This document shows, one piece after another, positions 1 to 11,038 of a stretch of DNA of 64,000 nucleotides. The stretch is from Cyanophora paradoxa. Lineage: Eukaryota > Glaucocystophyceae > Cyanophorales > Cyanophoraceae. The stretch's first letter is position 1; every line of letters begins with the position of its first letter. The notes below the pieces were generated by a model. It saw only the letters and a program-made list of their open reading frames with translations. It was not told the origin of the DNA and did not search any database. The stretch covers positions 212,700 through 276,699 of the forward strand of contig QPMI01000499.1 in NCBI GenBank assembly GCA_004431415.1, given 5' to 3'. Made by a program: the position numbers and the translations under genes.

Positions 1-484
1 CCGCCGCTTCGCGCGCCCTTTGCCCTTCGGGGGCCGTCCCTTCGGCGCGGGCGGCGGAGGCGGCGGCGGCGGCGGCGGCGCCTCTTCTCGCTGCTGCTGC
101 TGCTGGTCGGCCGGGGGCGGGGCCGGCTCGGCGGGCCGAAGCGAGCCGATGACTCCGGTGAGGAGCACCCGCCTCCGCTCCCGCCACCGCAGCGGATTGA
201 CGACGTTCTGCAGATCCCTGCGGCGCCGCGCCCGGAGGTCGGGGCCTTAAGGGGGGAAGAAGCGAGGGGGGGGTACAGGTGCAGACCCGAAGGTGACGCG
301 GGGCAGGGAGGGGGGTCCGAGCCCCGCGGGCTCCGTCGGCCGCCCCCGCAGCGAGAGCCACGGCCTCGTCATCACCGCTGCGCCGAAAGCGGGGTACGTG
401 AGCCGCGCGGAGAGGAGTGAAGAAGAAGAGGGTACCGGGGCGGTTCTCGTGCGCCCACTCGAGAAACTCTGCGAGCGCCGGGTC

Positions 485-2813
485 CTGAAGGCGGCTACAT
501 GTCGGACAGGGGAGGAAAAGGGGGGGTGCGGGATTCCGGACCTCGCGGGGGATGCGGTCCTCGTCGTCGATGATCTGCGTGTACCCCGTGGAGACGGCGT
601 GGAATCCAGTACCCCGGCCGGGGCTGCCCCCCCGCACGAGCCTCAGCCGCGTCAGCAGCAGCGTCCGGTCCGCCCGCAGCCTGCGCCGCACGGTTACGGG
701 GGTACGCGGAAGTCGAAAGGGCGGGGGGAGGGTACGGCGCGCCTGGCGAACGAGTCCCATTGCGAGTTGGCGAACACTTGCACCGCGAGGTCGCTGTCGG
801 ACCTGGGGGGAATGAGTTGGCGGGGGGGGAGGAGCGGGCGTGGGGTACGCGGCGCACGAGGCGTCAGCGAGGAGGAGCCAGCGGTAAGCGAAGAATTTGG
901 GGTACGACCCGCCCGCGGCGCGGCTCGCCGCCGCCGCGCTGACACCTTCCGGCCTGAGGCTGCGGGGGTACACGTCGGAAGGGTGGGAGAAAGGGGGTAC
1001 AAGGGCGAGGGAACGCACGGGTCCTGGCTCGAGTCGGGGTACCGCCGCACGCGCTCGATGCGGCCGACGTGCCGCACTATACCCAGGAAGTCGAACTCCT
1101 CCAGGGGGCCCCGCGGAGGGTACGCGTCCCAGTCCGCCTCGTCGGGGGGTACGGGGGCGGGGGCGGCCTCCGCGAGGGCGGAGAGGCTGCTGGGCCCCTC
1201 GATGGTGCGCAGCGCGAGGGGCGCCGGGTCCAGCCTGACTCCCATGAAGCCCAGCTGGCCCTCTGCACAGCGTTCAGGAACGGAAGGAGCGAAGGAAGGG
1301 CCTGATCCAGGCGGCGGGGAGGGGGCGCCGCGCACCGCTGAGCACCCGTACCCGGCCCCCGTTGGGCCCCGGGTTGACGGCCAGCTCCAGCCGGCACGGC
1401 TCGTTCGCGTTCGGCTTCGCCCGGTACCCCGTCACCAGCACCGCGTCCCCGTAGCGTACCCCCCCGAAGAGCTTCATCACCTGAGCGCGGCCGCGTGAGG
1501 GCCAGGGCGCGAGGAGGGGAGGAGGGGCAGGGGAGCCGGGCGCACGGTGGTACCCCAGCAGACGACGGGAATGGTGTCCCCCCACTGGTCCGCTGCGCGA
1601 GCGTCAGCAAAGGCCCGGAAGGAAGGGGCGGGGAGCGGGGTCGCAGTGCAAAAGGGGGGTATGCACCGAGCCTCAGCGTGAAGAAGTACGGAGTCTTGTT
1701 CACCTGAGGCCGCGTTAGGAGGGGGTACGGGGTCGGAGAGGTGGTCAGGGTGAGAGGTAGTGCGGCGCGCCTCGCCGGCCCGGGCGTAGTGGTTTATCGA
1801 AGACTTGCCGACCACTCGCCCAAGGAAAGGCTCCTGGAATGGATATAAGGGTAGAAGAGGGTTGGGGGGAGCGGCGCGTGGGAGGGTAGTCCCTCGCCTG
1901 CTCGTGGGCGCCCGCCGCCCCGCCGCCGGCCCCGCGGCCCTTCGCGGCCGCCGAGGCGCCGCCGGCGCCGCCCCGGCCGCGCCCCTTTGCGGCGCGGCGA
2001 GGGGGCGGCACTGTGCTCCGCGCCAGCTCCTTAACTGTCGTCCACCGCATCCCGTCCAGTTCCTCCTGCGCCGGGGGTACGCTTCAGCTGGGCGGGGGGG
2101 GGGGTGAAATGGGAGGGGGGTACGCACGTCCTCGACGGCGAGGGGCCGGGCGGCCCAGTCCTCCCCCACGAAGCAGTCGTCGCAGAAGTGGTGAACGAAG
2201 TAGCAGCGCTGCCCCGCCAGCGGCCGCTCCCGCGACTGGGTACAGGCTCAACCAAAGCTAAACAGAGAAAGCCGCGCGGACGGGGCGGGGCTCACGGTGG
2301 TCCGGCAGGGGGGTAGGGCCAGCTCGGGCCCCGCCACGCCCCGCGCCTCCGCCAACGCAACGTAGGTGAAATAGTTAGGCTGGCCCTCGAGAGGCAACTC
2401 GGACATGCGCCGCTGCCACTGCGTGATCTGCTCCACGGGTCGACCGAGGGCGGCCAGGGCACGGCACGCCGTGACGGCAGGGCGGGCGGGCCCAAGTGCG
2501 CGGCGCACCTCGATTGTGACCCCGCGGCGGAAGCAGTAGTTCCGCAGCAGCGAGTTGAGGTTGCGCGAGAAGATGCAGCGGAGCTGGCGGCGGCGGCGGC
2601 GGCAGCGGCGGCGGGCGAGTTAGCGGACGTCGACGGGCGGACGAGCGGGCGAGCGGGCGGCGGCGCGGGCAGGTCGCTGCGGACCAGTTCGCTGCCTTCG
2701 ACGCCGTCCCAGAGCACGCCCTCGTACACGTCCGCGTCCTCCGCGTCGTCGTCGTGCATCGCCTCGCCGATGGCGTACACGAGCCGCGAGTCGACGACGA
2801 CTGCGGCGGGCAT
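485..2813 (-). CDS. Multi-exon host gene of unknown function (possibly continuing past the window start)
   Basis: I do not recognise this protein. A start codon at 2,813 opens a reading frame beginning MPAAVVVDSRLVYAIGEAMH, rich in Asp/Glu, followed by an Ala/Pro low-complexity run (GGC triplets near 2,590). Short exon-like pieces follow down the minus strand: about 2,510-2,590 (IFSRNLNSLLRNYCFRRG), 2,300-2,430 (ITQWQRRMSELPLEGQPNYF), 2,140-2,235 (a Cys/His-containing piece with YFVHHFCDDCFVGEDW), 1,390-1,485 (KLFGGVRYGDAVLVTGYRAK), 1,060-1,260 and 480-700. They are separated by short introns ending in CAG, and several start at or near GTACCCC. Exon borders are approximate. The YFVHHFCDDCF piece could bind a metal, but that is only a guess. 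Confidence 0.4.
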
Positions 2814-3890
2814 CGTTAGCTAAGGACATCCGCGATGCTAGCTAGCGCCGGGGAGAGGCGTCGGAGGGACGCGCGGCGCACAGCGGCGAATGTCGACGAT
2901 GACCGCGTGCACTGGGGCGAGCTCGGGTCGGAAGTAGTCGCGCAGCGGCGCGAGGCCGTCCTCCTGCTCGCCCTCGGCCATGCTGCCCGCGTTCGAATTC
3001 TGCGCTGTTGGTCGCGTACCCGTGTCGACGTCGCTGTGACTCGCTGACACTCGCTGTCACGACTCGCTGGCTGCTGCAGCTGCTCAGCAGCTGTTGCCGC
3101 GGCGAACGACGCTCTCATGAACAGCGCGGAGAACGGCGCTTTCAAAGGCGCGGCTTCATTCCCCGCCCCGGACGGTCCGCGCGCCGCGGACGGTTTCGCC
3201 CGCGCGTCCGCTGCCGCGATCCGCTCATGCGCCCGGCGCGGCGCAGGCTCCTCTGCCCACGATGAAGGCGAAGGCAATGCGAGCGCGGAAGTCGAAGGCG
3301 ATGAGAGCGGTTCGTGTTTGATCATGACCTGTCAAATTAACCCTGGCCGGCGTGCTCAAACTGGCCGCGCGCGTTTTCAGAAACTCATGTCATGAAGCGG
3401 ATGCATATGCGGCTCGAGGTACCGGTAAGCGCAGGAGAGCGGATTGTGCTGCTTGGTGCGCATGCGCGCGCGCAAGCGACGAAGCTTGCCGGATTTGAGG
3501 CCTCGAGGCCGACATGAAACGCAGACAAGGAATTCAAGAATACTGGCGAGACAGTCGCCGTGTCGCGTACGCTCGACCCGTGCCGTCACGCCGGCGCGGA
3601 AGCTTTAAGCCTGACCGCGCGCGCGCGCGCGGTGCGTTAGGAATTGTGGAGGAGGCGTTGAAGTCAACGTTCAAGCCTGATATCTACGCCCGCTTCGAAA
3701 ACATTAATCCCGTTGAGGTGCGCCCTGCAAGCACGAATTTGAAGTATTGAAGTTCATGATCAACGTTGACGGCGTCCGAAGGGGGTCTGCCAGATCGTTC
3801 GCCTTCGCTTCCCGCCAACCGACGTGCCGCGGCCGACTCTTCAGGGCGGCTCTGGCACGCGCGAGTACATCTTCGAGGCCCCCGTTTTAA
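2814..3890. other. Intergenic region without a supportable gene
   Basis: Composition changes here from solid GC-rich coding to mixed sequence with CA/GT and (GC)n runs near 3,470 and 3,618. A 78-codon plus-strand frame at 3,514-3,750 has ordinary-looking codon use and could be a first exon of the gene that follows, but no splice connection is evident. Otherwise I see nothing. The region probably holds the promoter of the minus-strand gene that starts at 2,813. Confidence 0.4.
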
Positions 3891-5122
3891 ATGATCGCAG
3901 CGAGGCTTGGGTGCTCTGCGCATGCGTCTGGAATTCGGAAGGTGCGCGTGCGCTCCGCTCTTGACGTGGCCTCGCTCTACGTGGCTGACGCGCCTTGCGC
4001 AGTCTCAGGAAAGCTCCTCGTCATCCAGAAAGGGCTCGAGCCCGTCGACTTCCGCGTAGGCCCTGACGAGATCCACTACCGTCGTCTCCCATCGATATCG
4101 TCTACCATCGATATCGTCCAAGGAGATCGCCAGGAGAGCGGAAAAAACTTCGCCTGCACGGCCCTGCCCGCGGCGAAGATCTCGGCTGGTGTCGCCACGT
4201 TCTCGGGCCGCCTTCGCTTCACGAACCAAGACTGTCCGAACAAGCCACCCGGCTTCCGCTTCATCGTCATCGAGCGGGACCCACACGGCGAGCTCCGAGC
4301 CATGCGCTCCGATGTTTTCGCCTCGAAAGCAACCTCCAAGCGTGCGTTCTCCAAGCCCGCCCGGCGCGCTCGCGTTTCCCGCCCGACCTCCAGCGCAGTG
4401 ACCCCGAAGCTCAAAAAAGATGCGCTGGATCCCCAGCTTGGCAGTCCTGTGTTCTACGACGCGGTCTGCAAGGGTGCGGCGCCGTGCGCGCCACTCTATA
4501 TCTCCGCGAGCGCGCAGCATCGGCGCCGGTACCGGTGCACGTGCTGCTGACCGAGCTCGCAGCCCGCGGCTCCTCCTCGGCATCCCAGGCATCGCCTGAC
4601 GGCTCGTCTGTCTCGGAAAACTCGCCCCCGGGCCTCCCGCCGCCGCCGCCGCCGCCGCCGCCGCCCGTTGTTGCCCCGGAGGCTGCAGCAGCTGGAGTGC
4701 CGCCTGTGTGCCCTGCCCGGCTCTCGCAGCTTGGTTCCGAGGCACCCTCCGTGGCTCCACCGCGGGCTTGCACCTGGGAGCCGGGCGCCTTGCTCGCGGT
4801 CGGCCACGGCGTCTGCATCCTCCGCTCTGTCCGCTTCGGGTCGCTGGCACCGGAGGCGGCATGGGAGCAGGCATGCGCGCGGCCCGTCGCCCGGCCCTGG
4901 CCTTGGCAGTGCCTCGCCCTGATCATGACCGGCTCGCAGCTGGTCCCCTTCCTGGCTATGGCCGCCCTTCCGCCCCTGGCCGCCCCTCCACTCCTCCAAC
5001 ACGGCGGCGCACTTTTCGACTGCGTCCCGCCAAACAACTCGGCCGCGGGAACCAGAGAGGCTTCCGGTCTTCGACCAGAAAACTCCTTCCTCGACCTGGA
5101 CGACTTCGACGTCGATGTCTGA
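3891..5122 (+). CDS. Hypothetical protein, split between two frames
   Basis: Two overlapping plus-strand frames (3,891-4,550 and 4,484-5,122) read best as one gene broken by an unrecognised intron or a frameshift near 4,500. The first half contains a stretch that looks folded (GRLRFTNQDCPNKPPGFRF, then a basic segment of Lys/Arg/Ser). The second half is a Ser/Pro linker with a ten-proline run from (CCG)n at 4,641-4,670, ending in an acidic tail (FLDLDDFDVDV). A basic fold plus an acidic hydrophobic tail would suit a transcription factor, but no DNA-binding family is recognised. The minus strand is also open here (4,005-4,874); I prefer the plus strand because its composition is less skewed. 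Confidence 0.35.
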
Positions 5123-5164
5123 CGACTTCGGCTTCGACGTCATGCCTGTTACTCGTGTGGTGCT

Positions 5165-5220
5165 GGATCGCGTTTATGGCGGAGAGGCGTTCCCACGCCT
5201 CTCCGCCATAACCGCGATCC
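5165..5220. repeat. Strong hairpin after the 3,891-5,122 gene
   Basis: Two 26-bp arms (5,165-5,190 and 5,195-5,220) pair with one mismatch around a TCCC loop. The stem contains TATGGCGGAGAGGCGT. It lies 43 bp downstream of the stop codon at 5,122, so it could be a transcript 3'-end signal or a tiny MITE remnant. Confidence 0.7.
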
Positions 5221-5267
5221 ATCACCACGGGTAGTAGCTTTGCATGCTTGGCCATCAGGCGATGCCA

Positions 5268-5306
5268 CGCTTCTCGTGATGCGACTACGATCGATCACGA
5301 GAAGCG
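5268..5306. repeat. Second, shorter hairpin
   Basis: Arms CGCTTCTCGTGAT (5,268-5,280) and its exact reverse complement (5,294-5,306) flank a 13-nt loop, 48 bp after the larger hairpin. Beyond it, 5,307-5,667 has no gene that I can support. Confidence 0.6.
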
Positions 5307-5667
5307 CGGGATCAACCGCGGGCCAGCTGTTCTGATATATATCCACTCCGACTCCTGACTTTGATAACAAATCAGCCTTAGCTTCCCCTTCGAGTACTAG
5401 TCTGTCTGTCCGGTAGCCCGGCTCGGCCATGTACGTGTCTGGCGCTGTACATGCACATGTATATATTCAACTCGAGCTCGCCCACGCTCAATCGCCGGCG
5501 CCGAGTCAGGCAACGTTCGATGCTAAAGTAATTTAAGCCAATCATTACTAATCATCAAAACGCTAACATCACGAACCTACATATCTAAAGCTGCAGTCCG
5601 ATCACGATGAGGGCATACGCAGATAACGGGGCGCCCGGCCGCGGCGGGCCCGGATGAAGAGCTCAGC

Positions 5668-6534
5668 TCAGCGGGGCGTGTAGAGGAAGGCCGCGGCGCT
5701 GGTGGCCGGCCGCACCCGCGCCAGCTCGTCTAGCCGCCGGCTCGCGTACAGCGCGGAGGGCGGCGCCCGCGCCGCCGGCGGGAACGCCGGCGCGGGGCGC
5801 GGGGCCCCGGCCTGGCTTGGAGAACGCTCGCGGGCCGAGCGGGAGCCGCCGGGGGGGCGGAGGGGCCCGGCGGGGGCGGGGGCCAGGGTCGCCCGGCCGC
5901 GGCGAGTGCCGAGGGGGGTGAGGGAGTCGCCGGCGGGGGCGGTGCCCCCCAGGCGAGCACGGGGAACGGCGTACTCCTCGGCTGGGGCGGGGCAGGGGCG
6001 GAGGAGGAAGAGGCGGCGGAGGGGGGGATGGCGCCCGGCGCGCCACCGGCGGGAGGGGGGGCGGATTTGGGGAGCGGGAAGGAGTCGTACGCGTTGCCGG
6101 GGGGCGCGGGGGCGGGCGGCGCGGGGCCCGGGGTACGGCGGACGAGGCCGGGGGGCAGCTCGTAGGGCGGGGGAGCCGTGACGGCGCGAAGGGCGACGAG
6201 CTCCTCCTGCTTGGCCCGGTCCTCCCGCTCGAACCGGTCCCGCCGGAAGTTCGAGCGGTCTGCGGGCCGGGGTGCCGCGGCTGAGAATTCGAAGTGGGAT
6301 GAGAAAAGGCTCCTCGCACCTCGCGGAGTGAGCGGCGGCGCAGGCGGAGGCACCGGAATGTCTTCCGAGGCCCACCCCGGCTCGCCGAACCAGCCGACGT
6401 TCCCGGGCCGCGTGACGCCGATCTCGTGCCGCGGACGAGCGGCCTCGCGCTGGCGCCCGCTCTCCTCCTCGCCTCTCCGGCGCCTCGGTCGGTACTTCAG
6501 CACTATTGCACGGAGCTGGAACTCCGTCATGTAG
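5668..6534 (-). CDS. Proline-rich host protein
   Basis: The minus-strand frame starts MTEFQLRAIVLKYRPRRRR at 6,530. The first ~90 residues look structured (IGVTRPGNVGWFGEPGW and a charged FRRDRFEREDRAKQEEL helix). A long Pro/Ala-rich tail follows. The most natural C-terminus (RRLDELARVRPATSAAAFLY, stop near 5,668) lies in a different frame from the N-terminus, so an intron or single-base frameshift falls within about 5,800-6,000. It may be a scaffold or RNA-associated protein, but no family is recognised. Poly-Pro reading is possible in several frames of such GC-rich DNA, so the C-terminal half is less certain than the N-terminal half. Confidence 0.4.
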   Translation of the reverse strand, partial: LHDGVPAPCNSAEVPTEAPERRGGERAPARGRSSAARDRRHAARERRLVRRAGVGLGRHSGASACAAAHSARCEEPFLIPLRILSRGTPARRPLELPAGPVRAGGPGQAGGARRPSRRHGSPALRAAPRPRPPYPGPRAARPRAPRQRVRLLPAPQIRPPSRRWRAGRHPPLRRLFLLRPCPAPAEEYAVPRARLGGTAPAGDSLTPLGTRRGRATLAPAPAGPLRPPGGSRSARERSPSQAGAPRPAPAFPPAARAPPSALYASRRLDELARVRPATSAAAFLYTPR

Positions 6535-7044
6535 CCATGGAGCTGAGGCTGCGAGGCCGATCAGTTTTGCGGTGCGCTAGCGGCGCGAGGCGAGCCAGAT
6601 CTAGGCTTCCAGGGAGCATAGGATTGAAGAAAGAGGTATCTAGTCTCTGTAAAACGACCCGAAAAGTCAAACGCCGTCGGGGCCGATCGGCGGGTTGGCG
6701 AAGTTACGAAGCACGGGGCGGGAGTCCAGAACTTGCCCCGCACGGCCCGCGGGCATGTGAATGACATAAGAAAGCAACTAGAGGGGGCGAGGGAAGCTCG
6801 TTGCGGGCTGGAGCCGAGCTGCGGTTGGCAGCGGGGCGAGAAGCGGCCGCACGCCAGCGGCGGCCCACGAAAGATCACGATACGCACGCACCATGGCGCC
6901 GTGTGCTGGGCGGAGCTGCTCGCGCCCGGCTAGCCAACCAGGGACGAAGCGTACGGCGGCCTTGCGAGCTCGAGACGGCTGTACCCTGCCTGGGCTGGCT
7001 TAACAGAGGCGTCGCGGCAGCGGTTACGTGTACTGGCGCGCCTG

Positions 7045-9937
7045 ATGTATTTACACGGTATCCTATCCAGCACGCGCGGCCTGGGCGCGTTCCTAAACGA
7101 GGACGGCGTCGGTCTCTGCTTCTCGATCCGGGATGCGGCGGGGAAGCTCCACGACCGCTTCTTCTTCAACATTGGGCAGGTATGCAAACTTCATAAGCGC
7201 GCGTACGCGCGAGAGCGAGACCCTCCGCCAAGCGCTGAGCGATGGATTCGCGGCTGGAGACTGAGCCGTACGTACACGTCTCCGCGCAGCCGAACCCGAG
7301 CCCCCCGATGCACCCCATACACGTCGACGACCCCGGCGTCTGCGACCGAGTCCGGCTGCATCTCCCGTGCGCCCTGCTCCATCCTCGAGCTCCTGCCTCG
7401 CCCCTCCGCGGTCGCGGCGCCCCGGCGCGAAGCGCTGAGCCGAGAACGCAGGTCGTTCCGACCGTACTACGCGCGCTACGAGCTGCTCGACGGGCGGAAT
7501 GAGTTCGAGTGGATCGAGCGGGACGGCCTCTTCCACCTCCGCTGCCGCGCCGCCGACGAGGTCGTGTTCCGCGAGTACGCCGTACTCCCGCCAGCGGGGG
7601 GCGAGCCCGCCCCGGCCCGCTCTGGCAAGGTCCTCTGGGAGAGGCTCGTACCCCCCGACGTCGACGGCCCGCCGCCCCCGCGTGGCTTCTTCGCGTACGG
7701 GGTCCAGTGGGGGGTACCGTACTCTGGAGAGATCCGCCTCGTCGTGTCCCCCTCCCCCCTGCCGGGGTACGCCGCGGCGGGGAGCTCCGGGGCCGGCCCC
7801 TCGTCGTGTCCTCCGGCGCCGCCGGGGCTGGGCCCACCGCCCCGCCTCTGCGAGCCGTGGGCCGTACCCCTCTTCTACAATCTGTGTACCGCCCCCGGAT
7901 CGCTCCGGAACCGCCTCTACATAGCCAACTGCAAGAGCTGGGTACCCTTCATGGCCCGCGTCCTCGAGCGGCCCGACCTGGCAGAAGGTACCCGGCGCGC
8001 GTACCCCTACCCCCCTCGCGCCTCTTGAACGGTACCCCCCGCAGGGCCCTACGTGGCGGCCTGGGACGCCTCGCTCTCCGCCGCCGCCCTATCAGAGGAA
8101 TGGCCTGAGCTCTCCGCCCGCTGCCTCCTCTCCGTCCTGGAGGCCCTGCAGGCGCGCGTACCCCCCTCCCCCCCTTTTTGTTTGGTCCGAGAGAGGCCCC
8201 GCGCGCAGCCCGACGGGCGGCTCCCTCAGCTCCAGCAGGGCCGAATGGCGCGCCACGTACCCCTCCGCTCCGCTGTCCACGTACCCCGCTGAACGCCTGT
8301 ACCCCGCAGTACACGAACCGGACGAACCCGCCCGTGTGGTTCGTCGCCGCCGCGCGCCTCCGCGAGCGCCTACCCCCCGCCCTCGGCGACGCCCTGCAGG
8401 CCCGCCCCCGTACCCTCCACCCTTGTTCACGTTCCTTTAAACGTGTACCCCCGCAGGCCGCGCTGCATCCCCTGCTCGTGCGGAACTACGAGTGGTTCAA
8501 GCGCGAGCAGGTGCGCATGCGGCTCTGCACCCGTACCCCTGGGGGCGACCGGCTCCTCGCTGACCTGTACCCCTCCCGTTCCGCTCGCAGGGGAACGGCG
8601 ATTTCACGTACTCGTGGGGCCTCGACAACGAGGACGAGGTCCCCGTACCCCGCTGGTGTCTTTGTACCCCCGCCGACCCTTGCCGCCCACAGGTGGGGCG
8701 GTCTCTCCTCCCCGTGCTCAAGGGCAAGTGGGTGCGACCGCACCCCTCCGGCCCCCTCCCCTCTTCCCTGTACCCCTTCACCCGCTCAGCTGTACCCCCC
8801 AGGCGGCTGTGCTAGAGAGCGGGCTGGACGACAGCCCCATGTACACCGCCGTGCGTGTGTACCCTCGCCGCTCTCCGCACCTTCCGTACCCCGTGATTTT
8901 TGGCTAGCTTGAACTCCGGCCAGGGCGTGGAGATGGCGCCGGGGGGTAGGCTTCTGGACCACGCGTGCGCACCCTGCTCCGGGCCGCCCGTACCCTCCTC
9001 CTCGCGACCGTCGGACCCCCTGGGCAGCTGCGTGGACCTGACCGCTCTGATGGCGTTCGCTTCGGGGTACCTGCGCGACTCGGCCCGGTCCCTGGGGCTC
9101 GATCCCGCCCCCTTCGAGGCGCGTACCCCCCCTTTCCTTTCCCCTCCGGATCCTACCCCTCCAGCTCCGCTCATGGGCCCTCAGGAGGATGTTAGGAGGC
9201 ACGCGGATGCGCTGAAAGGCTTCCACGACCCCTCCGCGGGCCTCCTGAACGCCTACCGGCGCCTCCCCAACGGTCAGCGGCTGAGCCCGAGTTCCGCTCT
9301 CGCCCTGCTTCCCTGATCGTGAGGAGCGTGCAGGCGGACGCGGCCCCCTGCACCCGGAGCTGACGCCGTGCTCGCTGTACCCCTTGCTCGCCCCGGGGCT
9401 CGACCCCGCGGTCGCGGCCGACCTCCTCCGCCTCGCGAGGCGCGTACCCCCCTCCCATCCCCCCCCCCTTCTCAAGACCCGGGCAGGTCGCCGCACTTTG
9501 CAAGGGCCGCCGGCGACCGCCCCGAGCTGCGGCTGCCCTCCGTCTCGTTCCTCTCCCGCGAGTACAACGGCGACGGCGACTACTGGCGCGGTCCGCTACG
9601 TATACCCCCTCCCGGCTTCTTACCCCCCCTGAACGCGGCAGAAGGGCGCATCTGGCCGCCGATGGTGTACCTGGCGGGCCTGGGGGTACGCGAGCACGAC
9701 GGTGTACTGTACCGCGAGCTCCGGGCGGCGGCGCAGGCGCTCCTAGAGGCGGAGTGGGGCCGCTCGGGCGCATGCCACGAGAACTACAGCGCCGAAACGG
9801 GGCGGGGGTACCCCCGCCCGGGCACCTTCGCGCGCTCGTGCGCCATGTACAGCTGGGCGGGCCTCCTGGGGGCCCTGCCGCCCCCGAAGGACGAGGCGGC
9901 CGCGGCCCGCGGGCCGGCCGCCGCCCGGCCGCGGTAG
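7045..9937 (+). CDS. GH63-like (alpha/alpha)6-barrel glycosidase, about ten or more exons
   Basis: Glycoside hydrolase related to GH63/GH37 (the families of processing alpha-glucosidase, mannosylglycerate hydrolase and trehalase). Visible family signatures, in order, are YTNRTNPPVWFVAAARL (about 8,310), a NYEWFKREQ / NGDFTYSWGLDNEDE pair (8,485-8,640), ESGLDDSPMY (8,815-8,850), which carries the aspartate pair expected of the general acid, DLTALMAFASGYLRD (9,035-9,080), GDGDYWRG (about 9,575) and HENYSAETGRGY (9,778-9,812). The last of these contains a glutamate placed like the second catalytic acid. The C-terminus reads SCAMYSWAGLLGALPPP before a short Ala-rich tail. At least nine short introns interrupt it, most with GTACCCC within ten bases of the donor and a CCGCAG-type acceptor; some donors appear to be GC. 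The N-terminal start (MYLHGILSSTRGLGAF) is the first Met of its frame and is plausible rather than proven. The substrate cannot be told from sequence. Confidence 0.7.
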
Positions 9938-11038
9938 ACGCGCGCGCAGGGCCGCGCCTTAAGCTTTCAAGTTTAGCCCCTCTTTCCCCACCCCGTTTCA
10001 ATCCGGCGGCCGACCCAGCTCCAGTGATGATCAGATCTAGAGCGCTAGCCCGAGCACAGGCCGCTGGCGTGCACGTGTTAGTTAATTGCAAGGGGGGGGT
10101 ACCCCCTCCCTTGCTCCCTGGCCATGGTGAGTTGGTGCGGCGTACTTTCTGTGTTAGCATTTTTTGTAAGATGCGATTCTTTGCATGCGCTCTCGTATAG
10201 GTGTGATCGCATCGTAGCCGCTGCGAGCGGCGGAAAAAAATGCAGGGATGGGGCTGCGCAAACATGTCGAGGTCGCGCCTCACCTGCTATTAATATTGCT
10301 ATACGCGCCGGACCACGTGCTCCTGATTGCTCTCGATGCGCTCTACAAACTTTGTCATACATGCCCGGGCTCAAGAAGTGGCGTGCGGCGTGCTAGCTTC
10401 CTGTCTCTGGCGTGCGCACCCGGCGTCAAGTGCAGGCACAGACGGGAGCAATTTTAGCAGGGTACTTATGCACTTTTTATTATATATGCTTAAGCCTGCA
10501 GCTAGCGCTGCGCATGCCAGGCCTGGGCCGCCCAGCTAGTAGCCATAGGCCAATTGCAACTTGGGAATTTTTGAAGGCTGCAATTTTTTATACAGTTAGG
10601 GCAACCATATGCATTGGCAGGCTAGACGGCCCAACTTTGCTCAGCTAGCAAGGCGCAAGGGGGAGGAGGAGAGGGATCCGGAGGAGGAGGGCGCGGGGCC
10701 AGCGGCGCCAGTGTACCCCTCGATGGACGTCTGCTTTAATTTCCGGCGCAGTTCCTCCTGCAAGCAGACAATATCGACGTCCGACGGTCGGAGATCTGTA
10801 TAGCAGCTCCGCGCGCTCCGGATCCGCAACCACTCGCATCCCACATCCGGAGCCTGCCAGGCTGCTCCATGGATCCGGAGGGGAAGCCCGTCCCTATATG
10901 GCCAGGCCAAGTGTTGGAAAATATTGACCGCACTGCGGCAATCCCACCAGTGATTCGAATTCATTCGGGTATACTAATATGCACAAATAGACGCTGGACG
11001 ATAAGAAACGCAGCTGCATCTTTTGCGGTCGCGCAAAT
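9938..11038. other. Intergenic, no gene seen
   Basis: Mixed composition with palindromic hexamers (GCTAGC, GCATGC). Short frames on both strands carry no recognisable domain. Confidence 0.5.

Noticed and set aside
4005-4874. 289-codon minus-strand frame opposite the 3,891 gene
   Set aside because: Polyalanine and Arg-rich, explained as the shadow of plus-strand (CCG)n; the plus strand has better amino-acid balance, though certainty is limited.
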